Source: CAYLUN01 sp964386865 (GTDB lineage: Bacteria; Verrucomicrobiota; Kiritimatiellia; RFP12; UBA1067). From it: 64,000 bases of DNA. The position numbers and the translations under genes were made by a program. Shown piece after piece: positions 1 through 7,482 of the stretch. The notes under the pieces were generated by a model. The model saw only the letters and a program-made list of their open reading frames with translations, was not told the DNA's origin and did no database searches. The stretch spans positions 71,328 through 135,327 of the forward strand of contig CAYLUN010000006.1 of assembly GCA_964386865.1 (NCBI GenBank), read 5' to 3'. Position 1 is the stretch's first letter. Every line of letters starts with the position of its first letter.

Positions 1-217
1 TGTCGCCGATGCTCGTGCCGGTCTCCAGTCCATTGGTGGAGACCACCTCCTCGGCGGCTGGGGAATTGGGGAAGGCCGCCGCATTGGTCAGATTCGCCAC
101 GGCGGTGCCCGTGATGCCGGAATAGTACTCCCGGTAAAAGCCTTGCTGAGCGAATCCCGACCAACCGGACAGCCCGACCGCCGCCGACACGACTACGCTC
201 CGCACGTTCATTTGCAT
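1..217 (-). CDS. Exported PA14-like protein, N-terminal fragment
   Basis: The gene runs off the left edge, leaving 72 codons. Translation from the ATG at 217 (an in-frame ATG at 211 is also possible) gives a short positive start, a hydrophobic stretch and a likely signal-peptidase site after SGWSGFAQ. The mature protein begins GFYREYYSGITGTAVANLT and continues with an Asn-Ala-rich segment and a Pro-Asn-Ser-Pro turn. This matches, by recall, the start of PA14 domains (YWxGIxGxxVxxLTxxxxxPxxP), carbohydrate-associated beta-barrels found in exported PVC proteins. The rest of the protein and any catalytic domain lie outside the window. It is divergent from nfnA. The exported nature is well supported; the PA14 assignment rests on about 40 residues. 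Confidence 0.6.
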   Translation of the reverse strand, partial: MQMNVRSVVVSAAVGLSGWSGFAQQGFYREYYSGITGTAVANLTNAAAFPNSPAAEEVVSTNGLETGTSIGD

Positions 218-261
218 CTTTTAGCTCGCATCACGCAACCCGTCACAAGTCCAATGGAAGT

Positions 262-290
262 ATGATACAGGGAGTGATGTCCGCGTGCAA
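262..290 (-). promoter_or_regulatory. Candidate sigma70-type promoter for the PA14-like gene
   Basis: Read on the minus strand: -35 TTGCAC (285-290), a 17-base spacer, -10 TATCAT (262-267). The predicted start near 255 gives a leader of about 38 bases before the ATG at 217. The -10 matches 5 of 6 consensus positions; the -35 is weaker. Confidence 0.4.
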
Positions 291-513
291 GCATACCGCA
301 CCGCCGGGCAAACGCGGGTACAACCGCGATTCGGCTTCAAAGCCGTGTTACGCACGTCGCTCGCGACGTTACGGCCGGATCTACGAGACGGTCGAAAAGC
401 GTGAGACCGACGACCGCCGCCGGTTTCGGCGGGCTCGTAGCGCCCGCCGTACTAGACCCGGCAACTGAATCCCGGTTACGCCCCCTGCCCGTTGCGTACC
501 GCGTTTGCGCTTC

Positions 514-542
514 TTGCGGAACCGCCCGAAACATGGTATTGT
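514..542 (+). promoter_or_regulatory. Candidate promoter for nfnAB
   Basis: -35 TTGCGG (514-519), a 17-base spacer, -10 TATTGT (537-542). The start of transcription would fall near 549, about 32 bases before the nfnA ATG. Pattern match only. Confidence 0.35.
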
Positions 543-580
543 TTCGCGAATTTATTCCACTTAACAAGGCAGCACCTGAC

Positions 581-1444
581 ATGAACACGATCGTCAAGAA
601 GACGCAGCTTTCGGCCGAGGTTTTCCGGATGGAAATCGAGGCTCCGCTCATCGCCCGCGAGCGCAAGCCCGGCCAATTCATCATCCTCCAGATCGACGAC
701 TCGATCGGCGAGCGCATCCCCCTCACCATCGCGGACGCCGACCCGGCCACAGGCACCATCACCATCATCTTCCAGACCGTTGGCAAGACGACCCACATTC
801 TGGCGGACAAGGCTGTGGGCGACAGCGTGCCCGCCCTGCTCGGGCCGCTCGGCCAGCCGACGCACATCGCCAAGGTTGGCCACGTGGTCTGCGTCGGCGG
901 CGGCATCGGCGTCGCGCCGATGCACCCCATCGCCCAGGCGATGAAGGCCGCCGGCAACCGGGTCACGATCATTATGGGCGCCCGCACCAAGGAGCTGCTC
1001 ATCATGGAAGAGGAGATGCGCGCGATCGCGGACGACCTGATCATCGTCACGGACGACGGCTCGTACGGCCGCAAGGGCCTCGTGACGCACCCGCTCAAGG
1101 AGCTGTGCGAGCAGTCGCCCAAGCCCGACATGGCCGTGATCATCGGGCCGCCCATCATGATGAAGTTCGGCGCGGAGACCACCCGGCCCTACGGCGTCCC
1201 GACGGTCGTCTCGCTCAACACGATCATGATCGACGGCACCGGCATGTGCGGCGGCTGCCGCGTGACGGTCGGCAACAAGACCAAGTTCGTCTGCGTGGAC
1301 GGGCCGGAGTTCGACGGCCACCTCGTCGACTTCGACAACATGATGAAGCGCCTGCGCGCCTACAAGCCCCGCGAGGACAAGGATCACCACGCCCACCATC
1401 ACTGCCACCTCGACGAGGCGGCCAAGGCCCTGGCGAAAGCATAG
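581..1444 (+). CDS. nfnA: NfnA-like ferredoxin-NADP+ reductase / dihydroorotate dehydrogenase electron-transfer-type subunit
   Basis: 287 residues from MNTIVKKTQL; the frame is open further upstream but that part is repeat-like. Family knowledge: this FAD/NAD-binding protein with a [2Fe-2S] cluster is the small subunit of NfnAB (also called SudB), which couples NADH, ferredoxin and NADP+ by flavin-based electron bifurcation in anaerobes. Visible signatures are the flavin-binding RIPLTIAD, the Gly-rich nucleotide motif VCVGGGIGVAPMHPI, and the cluster motif MCGGCRVTVG followed by FVCVDGPEFDGH. The next gene, 77 bases downstream, encodes the matching large subunit. An oddity is a His-rich C-terminus (DKDHHAHHHCHLDE) that I do not recall as a family feature and that could bind metal. 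A stand-alone sulfide dehydrogenase or GOGAT-partner role is the alternative. Confidence 0.85.
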   Translation: MNTIVKKTQLSAEVFRMEIEAPLIARERKPGQFIILQIDDSIGERIPLTIADADPATGTITIIFQTVGKTTHILADKAVGDSVPALLGPLGQPTHIAKVGHVVCVGGGIGVAPMHPIAQAMKAAGNRVTIIMGARTKELLIMEEEMRAIADDLIIVTDDGSYGRKGLVTHPLKELCEQSPKPDMAVIIGPPIMMKFGAETTRPYGVPTVVSLNTIMIDGTGMCGGCRVTVGNKTKFVCVDGPEFDGHLVDFDNMMKRLRAYKPREDKDHHAHHHCHLDEAAKALAKA

Positions 1445-1521
1445 CGGGCGAGCACACAGGTTCGCCCCTGCCAACCGCTGAACCGTGAACCTTATCCAAT
1501 CCTTCTAACTCACACCTACCT

Positions 1522-3006
1522 ATGCACACAACCCCCGAAACCCTCCAGCAGGCCGCCGTCGCGAAACTGGCGGAACTCTCTGGCAAGACCCTGGGCCCGC
1601 GCGACCGCCTGGCCATCCCCGCGCAGGAGATGCCCTCGCAGGACCCCGGCGTGCGCCGCAGCAACATGAGCGAAGTGGCGCTCGGCTACACGGCGGAGCA
1701 GGCGCGCCTCGAGTCGCAGCGCTGCCTCCAGTGCAAGAACGCGCCGTGCGTGGCCGGCTGCCCCGTGAGCATCCGCATCCCGGAGTTCCTCAAGGCCGCC
1801 GCCGACGGGCGTTTCGACGAGGCCGCCGAGATCATTGGCGAGAACAGCCTCCTGCCGGCCGTCTGCGGGCGCGTCTGCCCGCAGGAGACCCAGTGCCAGG
1901 AGCCCTGCACGCTGGGCAAGGCGCTCAAGGACACCGACAAAGCCGTCTCCATCGGCCGCGTCGAGCGCTTCGTGGCGGACCTGCGGCGCGAGAGCGGCAA
2001 GCAGGGCGTGCCCGCCGTCAAGCCGCCGACGGGCAAGAAAGTCGCCGTCATCGGCAGCGGGCCGGCTAGCGTCACGGTCGCGGCTGACGTGCGCCGCGAA
2101 GGCCACGACGTCACGATGTTCGAGGCTTTCCACAAGCCCGGCGGCGTGCTGATCTACGGCATTCCCGAGTTCCGCCTGCCTAAGGCCATCGTTCAAAAAG
2201 AGATCGACACGCTGACCGCCATGGGCGTCAAGCTGGAGCTGAACTTCGTGGTCGGCCGCACGCGCAAGATCAAGGACATGATGGCCCTCGACGGCTTCGA
2301 CGCGGTCTTCGTCGGCACCGGCGCGGGGCTGCCCAAGTTCATGAACATCCCCGGCGAGAACCTCGTGGGCGTCTTCTCCGCCAACGAGTACCTGACGCGC
2401 GCCAACCTCATGAAGGCCTACGACACCGAGAAGGCCCACACGCCGATCTACAACTCGAAGAAGGTCGCGGTGCTCGGCGGCGGCAACGTCGCGATGGACG
2501 CGGCCCGCATGGCGCTGCGCCTGGGCGCGGAAGAGGTCCACCTGGTCTACCGCCGCACCGAGAAGGAGATGCCCGCCCGCGTCGAAGAGGTCGCCCACGC
2601 CCGCGAGGAGGGCGTGACCTTCCACATGCTGCAGAACGCGGTGCGCATCCTGGGCGACGAGCACGACTGCGTCAGGCAGCTCGAGTGCCTGCGCTACCAG
2701 CTCGGCGAGCCGGACGAGTCGGGCCGCCGCAGCCCGGTGCCCATCCCCGGCAGCGAGTTTCTGATGGATATCGACACTGTGATCGTCGCCATCGGCAACG
2801 GCTCCAACCCGCTGATCAGCCAGACCACGCAGGGCCTGGCGGTGAACAAGTGGGGCAACATCACCGTGGATGAGACCGGCAAGTCCTCGATCGACGGCAT
2901 CTACGCGGGCGGCGACATCGTGCTCGGCGCCGCCACCGTGATCCTCGCGATGGGCGAGGGCCGCCGCGCGGCCGCGTCCATCAACGCGTATCTGGCAGGG
3001 AAGTGA
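1522..3006 (+). CDS. nfnB: NfnB-like large subunit (glutamate synthase small-subunit family, NADPH-binding)
   Basis: 494 residues. The N-terminal ferredoxin-like region has two cysteine clusters, Cys68, 71, 76, 80 and Cys115, 119, 125, 129, suited to two [4Fe-4S] clusters. An FAD Rossmann motif VAVIGSGPAS lies near residue 170 and an NADP motif VAVLGGGNVAMDAA near 315. Length and order match NfnB of Thermotoga-type NfnAB and the GltD-like subunit annotated as GltA. Directly downstream of the NfnA-like gene, it most likely forms the bifurcating NADH-dependent reduced-ferredoxin:NADP+ oxidoreductase in the cytoplasm, supplying NADPH in an anaerobe. No clear Shine-Dalgarno precedes the ATG (CACACCTACCT), so translation may depend on coupling. 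If it worked without NfnA, a glutamate-synthase partner role would be the alternative; no large GOGAT subunit is in the window. Confidence 0.85.
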   Translation: MHTTPETLQQAAVAKLAELSGKTLGPRDRLAIPAQEMPSQDPGVRRSNMSEVALGYTAEQARLESQRCLQCKNAPCVAGCPVSIRIPEFLKAAADGRFDEAAEIIGENSLLPAVCGRVCPQETQCQEPCTLGKALKDTDKAVSIGRVERFVADLRRESGKQGVPAVKPPTGKKVAVIGSGPASVTVAADVRREGHDVTMFEAFHKPGGVLIYGIPEFRLPKAIVQKEIDTLTAMGVKLELNFVVGRTRKIKDMMALDGFDAVFVGTGAGLPKFMNIPGENLVGVFSANEYLTRANLMKAYDTEKAHTPIYNSKKVAVLGGGNVAMDAARMALRLGAEEVHLVYRRTEKEMPARVEEVAHAREEGVTFHMLQNAVRILGDEHDCVRQLECLRYQLGEPDESGRRSPVPIPGSEFLMDIDTVIVAIGNGSNPLISQTTQGLAVNKWGNITVDETGKSSIDGIYAGGDIVLGAATVILAMGEGRRAAASINAYLAGK

Positions 3007-3018
3007 CGGGCGCTCGAT

Positions 3019-3073
3019 GGTAGGGACGCCGCCCCGTCGGCGTCCGCGGACGGCACGGGGTGCCGTCCCTACC
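3019..3073. repeat. Paired-hairpin palindromic repeat, family A copy 1
   Basis: A 55-base element with perfect 10-base ends GGTAGGGACG / CGTCCCTACC. Inside are two lobes, CCG-CCCCGT-CGG and GCA-CGGGG-TGC, each bracketed by GGACG / CGTCC, so it can fold as one long stem or as two hairpins. It starts 12 bases after the nfnB stop and could end or protect that mRNA. Related copies lie at 6069, 39081, 41036 and 42315. Confidence 0.85.
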
Positions 3074-3117
3074 GTTAGGCCGATCCGCTCGGGAACAGAC
3101 CGAAGAAGGTGCACCCC

Positions 3118-3786
3118 ATGTCCCGCCGCAAACCCGAAGCGGATTACTCCGTCGCCGAGGAGGTCTCCCACAGCGCGATCCACGCGGTGGGCAGCCACCT
3201 CGGCGCGGCCATGCTCGCGCTGCTGGTGGTCTTTGGCGCGCAGAGCGGCACGGAGGTGCCGTGGAAGGTCATCAGCGGCGCGGTGTTCGGCGCGTCCATC
3301 ATCCTGCTCTACACCGTTTCCTCGGTGTACCACGCCATCACCCACACGCGCGCCAAGCGGATCCTCGAGGTGTGCGACCACATGGCGATCTACTTTCTGA
3401 TCGCCGGCTCCTACACGCCGTTTACGCTGGTCACCCTGCGCACGTCGCACCCGGCCATCGCCTGGTCCATTTTCGGCATCGTCTGGGGCCTGACCGTCGC
3501 CGGCGTGATCGTCAAGCTTTTCACCACCGGCAAATGGCGCTTCGTCTCGACCCTCGCCTACATCGGCATGGGGTGGATCTTCGTGTTCGCGATCAAGCCG
3601 CTGATGGCCGCCCTTCCCGTCGCGGGAATGGCCTGGCTGGTGATCGGCGGCGTGCTTTACACCCTCGGCACGGTTTTCTACCTGTGGCGGTTCATGCCGT
3701 TCCACCACGCGGTGTGGCACCTCTTTGTGCTGGCCGGCACCTTCTGCCACTTCATCTGCGTGCTGTTCTACGTGATGATGAGGTAA
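3118..3786 (+). CDS. PAQR / hemolysin III family membrane protein (TrhA-like)
   Basis: 222 residues with seven predicted membrane segments. ATG 3118 is preferred over the in-frame GTG at 3109 because AGAAGG (3104-3109) sits 8 bases upstream of it. Family hallmarks are present: SxxxH in SSVYH, an Asp in CDHMAIYFLIAGSYTPF, and HxxxH in HHAVWHLFVLAGTFCHF, which together form the zinc site of PAQR proteins. Bacterial members (YqfA/TrhA) are linked to membrane fluidity and lipid homeostasis; a hydrolase activity is proposed but not settled. The gene follows nfnB after a palindromic repeat and is convergent with the SPFH gene, so it is probably its own unit. Confidence 0.88.
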   Translation: MSRRKPEADYSVAEEVSHSAIHAVGSHLGAAMLALLVVFGAQSGTEVPWKVISGAVFGASIILLYTVSSVYHAITHTRAKRILEVCDHMAIYFLIAGSYTPFTLVTLRTSHPAIAWSIFGIVWGLTVAGVIVKLFTTGKWRFVSTLAYIGMGWIFVFAIKPLMAALPVAGMAWLVIGGVLYTLGTVFYLWRFMPFHHAVWHLFVLAGTFCHFICVLFYVMMR

Positions 3787-3878
3787 GGCTTTTAGCGGTT
3801 TAGGCTGTTAGACTGTGAAGCTTTGGGAAACGTCGCGTTTGTCTCCCTAACAGCCTCACAGTCTAAACGCCTAAGCCC
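3787..3878. repeat. Iterated-word inverted repeat filling a convergent gap
   Basis: This element occupies exactly the space between the stop codons of the PAQR and SPFH genes. The left half carries GGTTTAGGCTGTTAGACTGTGA and the right half CTAACAGCCTCACAGTCTAAAC, that is, the same short words inverted and partly reordered around a GGGAAACGTCGCGTTTGTCTCCC core. A related fragment is at 11847-11880. It could serve as a two-way terminator. Confidence 0.75.
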
Positions 3879-4784
3879 CTATTTGACCTCTTTGATAACG
3901 GTCGTGGCGGCTTTGAGGATGCCGGCCACGTTGGCGAGGTCGGAGGGGATGATCATGGTGTTATTGACCTTGGCCATCTTGCCGAACTCGGTCAGGTACT
4001 GCTGGGCGAGCTGCATATTCACCGCGTTCATGCCGCCCTGCTCGTTGATCGCCGACGCCACCTGGCGCAGTCCGTTCGCCTGAGCCTCGGCCACCAGCAG
4101 GATCTCCGCCGCGCGGCCGCCCGCCTCGTTGATGCGCTTCATCTTCTCGCCTTCGGAGATCGCGATCGCCTGCTGCTTTTCGCCTTCCGCCCGGTTGATC
4201 TTGGCCTGGCGGTCGCCTTCCGACTCGGCGATCAGCGCGCGCTTCTCGCGCTCGGCGCGCATCTGCTTCTCCATCGCGTCGCGGATGGTCTGCGGCGGCG
4301 TGATGTTCTTGATCTCGTAGCGCGTCACTTTGATGCCCCACGGCTCGGAGGCCTTGTCCACCGCCTCCACAATCGCCCCGTTCACCGTCGTCCGCTCTTC
4401 GAAGCTGCGGTCCAGCTCCAGCTTGCCCATCTCGCTGCGCATGGTGGTCTGCGCGAGCTGGGTTGTGGCGAACAGGTAGTTGCCGATGCCATAGGAGGCC
4501 TTGGCCGGATCCATCACCTGCAGGTAGAGTATGCCGTCGACCTCGACCGTGATGTTGTCGCGCGTGATGCACTGCTGCGGCGGCACGTCGATGGCCTGCT
4601 CTTTGAGGGTGTGCTTGTAAGACACGCGGTCGATAATGGGCACCAGCAGATGGAGTCCGGCGTCCAGCGTGCAGTAGTACTTGCCCAAGCGCTCCACGAT
4701 GTACGCCTGTTTCTGCGGCACGATGCGCACGCACTTCAGGATCGTGTAGATGACGGCGATTGCAATGAATACGGCAATGTACAT
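3879..4784 (-). CDS. SPFH/Band 7 (stomatin-like, QmcA-type) membrane scaffold protein
   Basis: 301 residues. One N-terminal membrane segment (about residues 2-17) is followed by the SPFH start VRIVPQKQAYIVERLGKY, the core PVDGILYLQVMDPAKASYGI-type strands and a long charged helix (about 175-235, AEREKRALIAESEGDRQAKI). This matches bacterial stomatin/QmcA proteins of about 300 residues, which oligomerise into membrane microdomain cages. Its upstream partner in the same operon (60-base gap) is an NfeD-like protein, the usual pairing (YbbK/YbbL-type or stomatin/STOPP-type). The likely role is inner-membrane organisation and quality control with the FtsH-type protease system; the precise job cannot be read here. 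Confidence 0.88.
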   Translation of the reverse strand: MYIAVFIAIAVIYTILKCVRIVPQKQAYIVERLGKYYCTLDAGLHLLVPIIDRVSYKHTLKEQAIDVPPQQCITRDNITVEVDGILYLQVMDPAKASYGIGNYLFATTQLAQTTMRSEMGKLELDRSFEERTTVNGAIVEAVDKASEPWGIKVTRYEIKNITPPQTIRDAMEKQMRAEREKRALIAESEGDRQAKINRAEGEKQQAIAISEGEKMKRINEAGGRAAEILLVAEAQANGLRQVASAINEQGGMNAVNMQLAQQYLTEFGKMAKVNNTMIIPSDLANVAGILKAATTVIKEVK

Positions 4785-4844
4785 GTCTCATCTCCTTTTT
4801 CTGTCGCTCGGGCGGATCCGACTGATCCGTCCGATGCGAAATTG

Positions 4845-5294
4845 TTAAACCGCCTCGATCTTCAGCGTCAGGTTCTTCTTGCCGAGGATGCGCACGGACG
4901 CGCCTGCGGGCAGCTCGGCCTCCGACTCGGCCATCCACGTGGATCCGCAGAACTCCACCCGGCCCGGCTTGTTGGGCGCGACCTTCTCCAGCACAACCGC
5001 CAGCTTGCCGGTGTACTCGTCGTTCAGGTTCTCGGAGACCTCTTTGTCGCCGTTGAAAACCTTCTTGAGGCTTTTGCGCAGCAACAGGATGTAGAGAACC
5101 GAGAAGAACGAGAAGCCCAGCCACTGGGCGCTCTGGGAAAGCTGCGCCCCTTGGGGCAGCTGCACCAGCCACGTGATCAGGGCCAACGTCAGGGCCGACA
5201 GGCCGAAGAAGAGGGAGACCAGCCCCGGCGTCATGACCTCGAGAATGATCAGGCCGACACCGAAATACAGCCAGTACAAAGGCGACATCTGCAT
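4845..5294 (-). CDS. NfeD-like membrane protein, partner of the SPFH protein
   Basis: 149 residues. It has two to three N-terminal hydrophobic helices (LYWLYFGVGLIILEVM, LSALTLALITWLV, WLGFSFFSVLYILLL), then a soluble C-terminal OB-fold-like domain (about 92-149: YTGKLAVVLEKVAPNKPGRVEFCGSTWMAESE). This is the short NfeD form without a ClpP-class protease domain. ATG 5294 has GGAGG 9 bases upstream. NfeD OB domains bind the SPFH partner, and the co-transcribed downstream gene is such a partner. Family and pairing are secure; the physiological role is inferred. Confidence 0.85.
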   Translation of the reverse strand: MQMSPLYWLYFGVGLIILEVMTPGLVSLFFGLSALTLALITWLVQLPQGAQLSQSAQWLGFSFFSVLYILLLRKSLKKVFNGDKEVSENLNDEYTGKLAVVLEKVAPNKPGRVEFCGSTWMAESEAELPAGASVRILGKKNLTLKIEAV

Positions 5295-5379
5295 AGCGAC
5301 AAGCCTCCTTCCAACGCTGAGCCAGCGTCAACGGGTTATAGTTAAACACCTACCCCGGCGGGTTGCAAGCAAAAGCGGC

Positions 5380-6057
5380 CTACGTCTTCGGCACCAGCAG
5401 CCCGCCCTGCAGCTCCAGAACGCGGTCGCACAGCGCAGCCGTCTCCAGGGAGTGGGTCACCATCACGACGGCCAGCTCGCGCGAGCAGGAGAGCCCGAAC
5501 AGGAGCTCCATGATCTGGGCCCCGGTCATGCGGTCGAGGTTTCCGGTCGGCTCGTCGGCCAAGATCAGCGCCGGCTCGTTGACCAGCGCGCGGGCCAGCG
5601 CCACGCGCTGCTGCTCCCCGCCGGACAGCTCCAGCGGCGTGTGCGTCACGCGGTCGGCGAGCCCCACCTGCTCCAGCAGCGCGAGCGCCCGCTCGCGCAT
5701 CTCCTGGCGGCTGAGGCGGCGGACGCCCGTCATCGCGGGCAGCATCACGTTCTCCGTGACGTCCATCTCCGGCAGCAGGTGGTAGGACTGGAACACGAAG
5801 CCGACTTTCGCGGCCCGCAGAGCCGTGCGCTCGCGCGGCGAGAGCGCGTAGAGCGAAAGCCCTTCGACCGACACCTCGCCGGCCTCGGGTCGGTCGAGGC
5901 CGCCGAGCACGTGCAGCAGCGTGCTCTTGCCCGCGCCGCTGCGCCCGACGATCGCCACGCGCTCGCCCTTGGCCACGCTGATCGACGCGCCCTTGAGCAC
6001 CTCCACCCGCTTGTGGGGAAGTACGTACGTCTTGTGAAGATTAGTCGCTTCTAACAT
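5380..6057 (-). CDS. lolD: LolD-like ABC transporter ATP-binding protein
   Basis: 225 residues. It shows Walker A GRSGAGKST, Q-loop FQSYHLLPEM, signature LSGGEQQRVALARAL and Walker B ILADEPTGNLD. The MacB/LolD subfamily is indicated by length, the LSGGEQQRVA signature and the adjacent LolC/E-type permease upstream in the same operon. LolCDE extracts lipoproteins from the inner membrane for delivery to LolA in Gram-negative bacteria. A family A palindrome lies in the short gap between the permease stop and this start. A FtsEX- or MacB-type role is the alternative, but the permease type favours Lol. Confidence 0.85.
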   Translation of the reverse strand: MLEATNLHKTYVLPHKRVEVLKGASISVAKGERVAIVGRSGAGKSTLLHVLGGLDRPEAGEVSVEGLSLYALSPRERTALRAAKVGFVFQSYHLLPEMDVTENVMLPAMTGVRRLSRQEMRERALALLEQVGLADRVTHTPLELSGGEQQRVALARALVNEPALILADEPTGNLDRMTGAQIMELLFGLSCSRELAVVMVTHSLETAALCDRVLELQGGLLVPKT

Positions 6058-6068
6058 AATCCCTCTCC

Positions 6069-6120
6069 GGCAGGGACGCCGCCCCGCCGGCGCCCGCGAA
6101 CGGCGCGGGGAGCCGTCGCC
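6069..6120. repeat. Palindromic repeat, family A copy 2 (degenerate)
   Basis: GGCAGGGACGCCGCCCCGCCGG on the left and CGGCGCGGGGAGCCGTCGCC on the right keep the family A layout with substitutions. It lies inside the lolC/E-lolD operon, so it would be transcribed and may affect mRNA stability between the two genes. Confidence 0.65.
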
Positions 6121-6130
6121 GCCAGCCTTG

Positions 6131-7360
6131 CTACTCTTTCCTCAGCGCCGTCACCGGATCCAAACGCGCCGCGCGCCAGGCGGGCAAGAAGCTGGCCACC
6201 GTGCAGAAGACGATCACCGAGACGGCCACGACCGCCACCTCGCTCGGAACCACGCGCCACGGTATCTCCGCCAGCCCGTAAACGTTCTTCGGAAACACTT
6301 CGACGCCGAGCCGCGCGAGAACCGACACCAGCCCCGGCAAGTTCCGCAAGATCAGCAGCGCGGCCCCGATGCCGAGAACCGTCCCCGTCAGGCACTGCAT
6401 CCAGCCGTGCAGCACGAAGGCGGCCATCACCTGCCAGGACGAAAAGCCCAGCGCCTTCAAGAGCCCGATCTCGTCCGTCTTCTGCACGGTGAGCACGATC
6501 AGCGTGTTCATCACGCAGAAGATGGCCACGACCGTGATGAACATGAGGAGGATCACCATCATGTTCTTCTCCACCGCCAGCGCGTTGAAGAGCTGGCTGT
6601 CGATCTCCTGCCACGTGCGCGTCTCGTAGAGCGGGAACAGGCGGCGAACGTCGCTCACGATCCTGCTGAACTTCGCCGTGTTCTGGGGGTCGGCGACCTT
6701 GAGGTGGATCGAGTAGACGCCCGACCGCAAGCCCATCAGGTCGCGGGCGACCGCAATCGAGGTGACGATAAAGCCGGAGTCGAAATCGCGCTGCCCGGAG
6801 TCGAAGATGCCGGTCACCTTCAGCCGCTCGGGAAAGAAGACCTCGCCCTTCGACACTAGGTTCATCGGCGAATAGACGAGCAGGTCGTCGCCCACCGCCA
6901 GGCCCAGCTCGGCGGCGAGGTCGATGCCCAGCACCACCGCGTCGCCCTCGAGGTCGAACACGCCTGACGCCATCTGGTCGAGCTTCATGACGCGCGTGGC
7001 CCGGCGCGGGTCGGTGCCGATCATGAGCGGCGCCACGACGCGGCGCTGGTGCTCGACCAGGACGCGCATCTCCAGCCCGGGGGAGGCGGCCAGCACGCCG
7101 GGCACCTGCTCCATCCGGTCGCAGAGCTTCTGCTCGTCCCGGATCACCCCGCCGCTGCTGCCGGGCGTGATCGTGATGTGCGGCTTGAAGTCGAGGATCT
7201 TCTCGCGCCACATGTCCCCGAAGCCGGTCATCACGGCGCGCACGATGATGATGATGGCCACGCCCAGCACAACGCCGATCACGGAGACCAAGGTGACGAC
7301 CGAGGTGACCGAGCGCTTCGGCTTCAGGTATTTGAGCGCAAGAAAGAGAGAGAATGGCAT
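6131..7360 (-). CDS. LolC/LolE-type lipoprotein-release permease
   Basis: 409 residues from MPFSLFLALKYLKPKRSVTS; the frame is open for 14 more codons upstream, but those encode the repeat at 7378-7470. It has one N-terminal membrane helix (TLVSVIGVVLGVAIIIIVRAV), a large periplasmic MacB-like domain (about 50-275) and three C-terminal helices, ending in the FtsX-type DEIGLLKALGFSSWQVM and ARLDPVTALRKE motifs. These are hallmarks of LolC/E. Only one permease gene accompanies lolD, so the complex may be a homodimer, as in the LolF type described for some bacteria. Location is the inner membrane; the substrate would be outer-membrane lipoproteins such as the small one at 16270. Confidence 0.85.
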   Translation of the reverse strand: MPFSLFLALKYLKPKRSVTSVVTLVSVIGVVLGVAIIIIVRAVMTGFGDMWREKILDFKPHITITPGSSGGVIRDEQKLCDRMEQVPGVLAASPGLEMRVLVEHQRRVVAPLMIGTDPRRATRVMKLDQMASGVFDLEGDAVVLGIDLAAELGLAVGDDLLVYSPMNLVSKGEVFFPERLKVTGIFDSGQRDFDSGFIVTSIAVARDLMGLRSGVYSIHLKVADPQNTAKFSRIVSDVRRLFPLYETRTWQEIDSQLFNALAVEKNMMVILLMFITVVAIFCVMNTLIVLTVQKTDEIGLLKALGFSSWQVMAAFVLHGWMQCLTGTVLGIGAALLILRNLPGLVSVLARLGVEVFPKNVYGLAEIPWRVVPSEVAVVAVSVIVFCTVASFLPAWRAARLDPVTALRKE

Positions 7361-7377
7361 AACAGGCTCGGCATGAC

Positions 7378-7470
7378 TAAACGTCGAACGCTCAACTTCC
7401 AACGCTCAGCGCTGAAGGGGTGCCCTCAGCACGTAGACGTTGAGCGTTGAGCGTTCGGCGTTGAACGTTT
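7378..7470. repeat. Iterated GTTGAACG-word inverted repeat
   Basis: The ends AAACGTCGAACGC and GCGTTGAACGTTT are near-perfect inverted arms. Between them, words of the form AACGCTCA are iterated on the left and TTGAGCGTTGAGCGTT on the right, around a CTCAGCGCTGAAGGGG/CCCTCAGCACG centre. It separates the toroid-protein gene from lolC/E. The frame through it encodes the NVERST-like peptide often annotated as a false protein extension. Confidence 0.75.
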
Positions 7471-7482
7471 CCCCACCCGGAA

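Larger units (their letters stand above)
218..580. other. Divergent intergenic region with hairpin-rich sequence
   Basis: No gene is supported in this 363-base gap. It holds candidate promoters for both flanking genes and, from about 310 to 470, GC-rich palindromic words. One is a perfect 7-base stem GGCGGGC / GCCCGCC with TCGTAGC between the arms, near 424-444. The CTCGTAGC and ACTAGACCCGG words resemble the GTAG-type repeat seen near 32.1 kb. Short open frames here have no start signals and look like repeat translations. Confidence 0.5.

Noticed and set aside
262..468. Small plus-strand frame of 68 codons between the PA14-like gene and nfnA
   Set aside because: Arg-rich translation of a hairpin-rich intergenic region with no ribosome-binding site or recognisable domain.
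1516..3750. Long minus-strand open frame of 744 codons opposite nfnB and the PAQR gene
   Set aside because: It is rich in Arg, Asp, Ala, Gly and His with no domain, and lies exactly antisense to two well-recognised genes. Long antisense frames are expected at this GC content.
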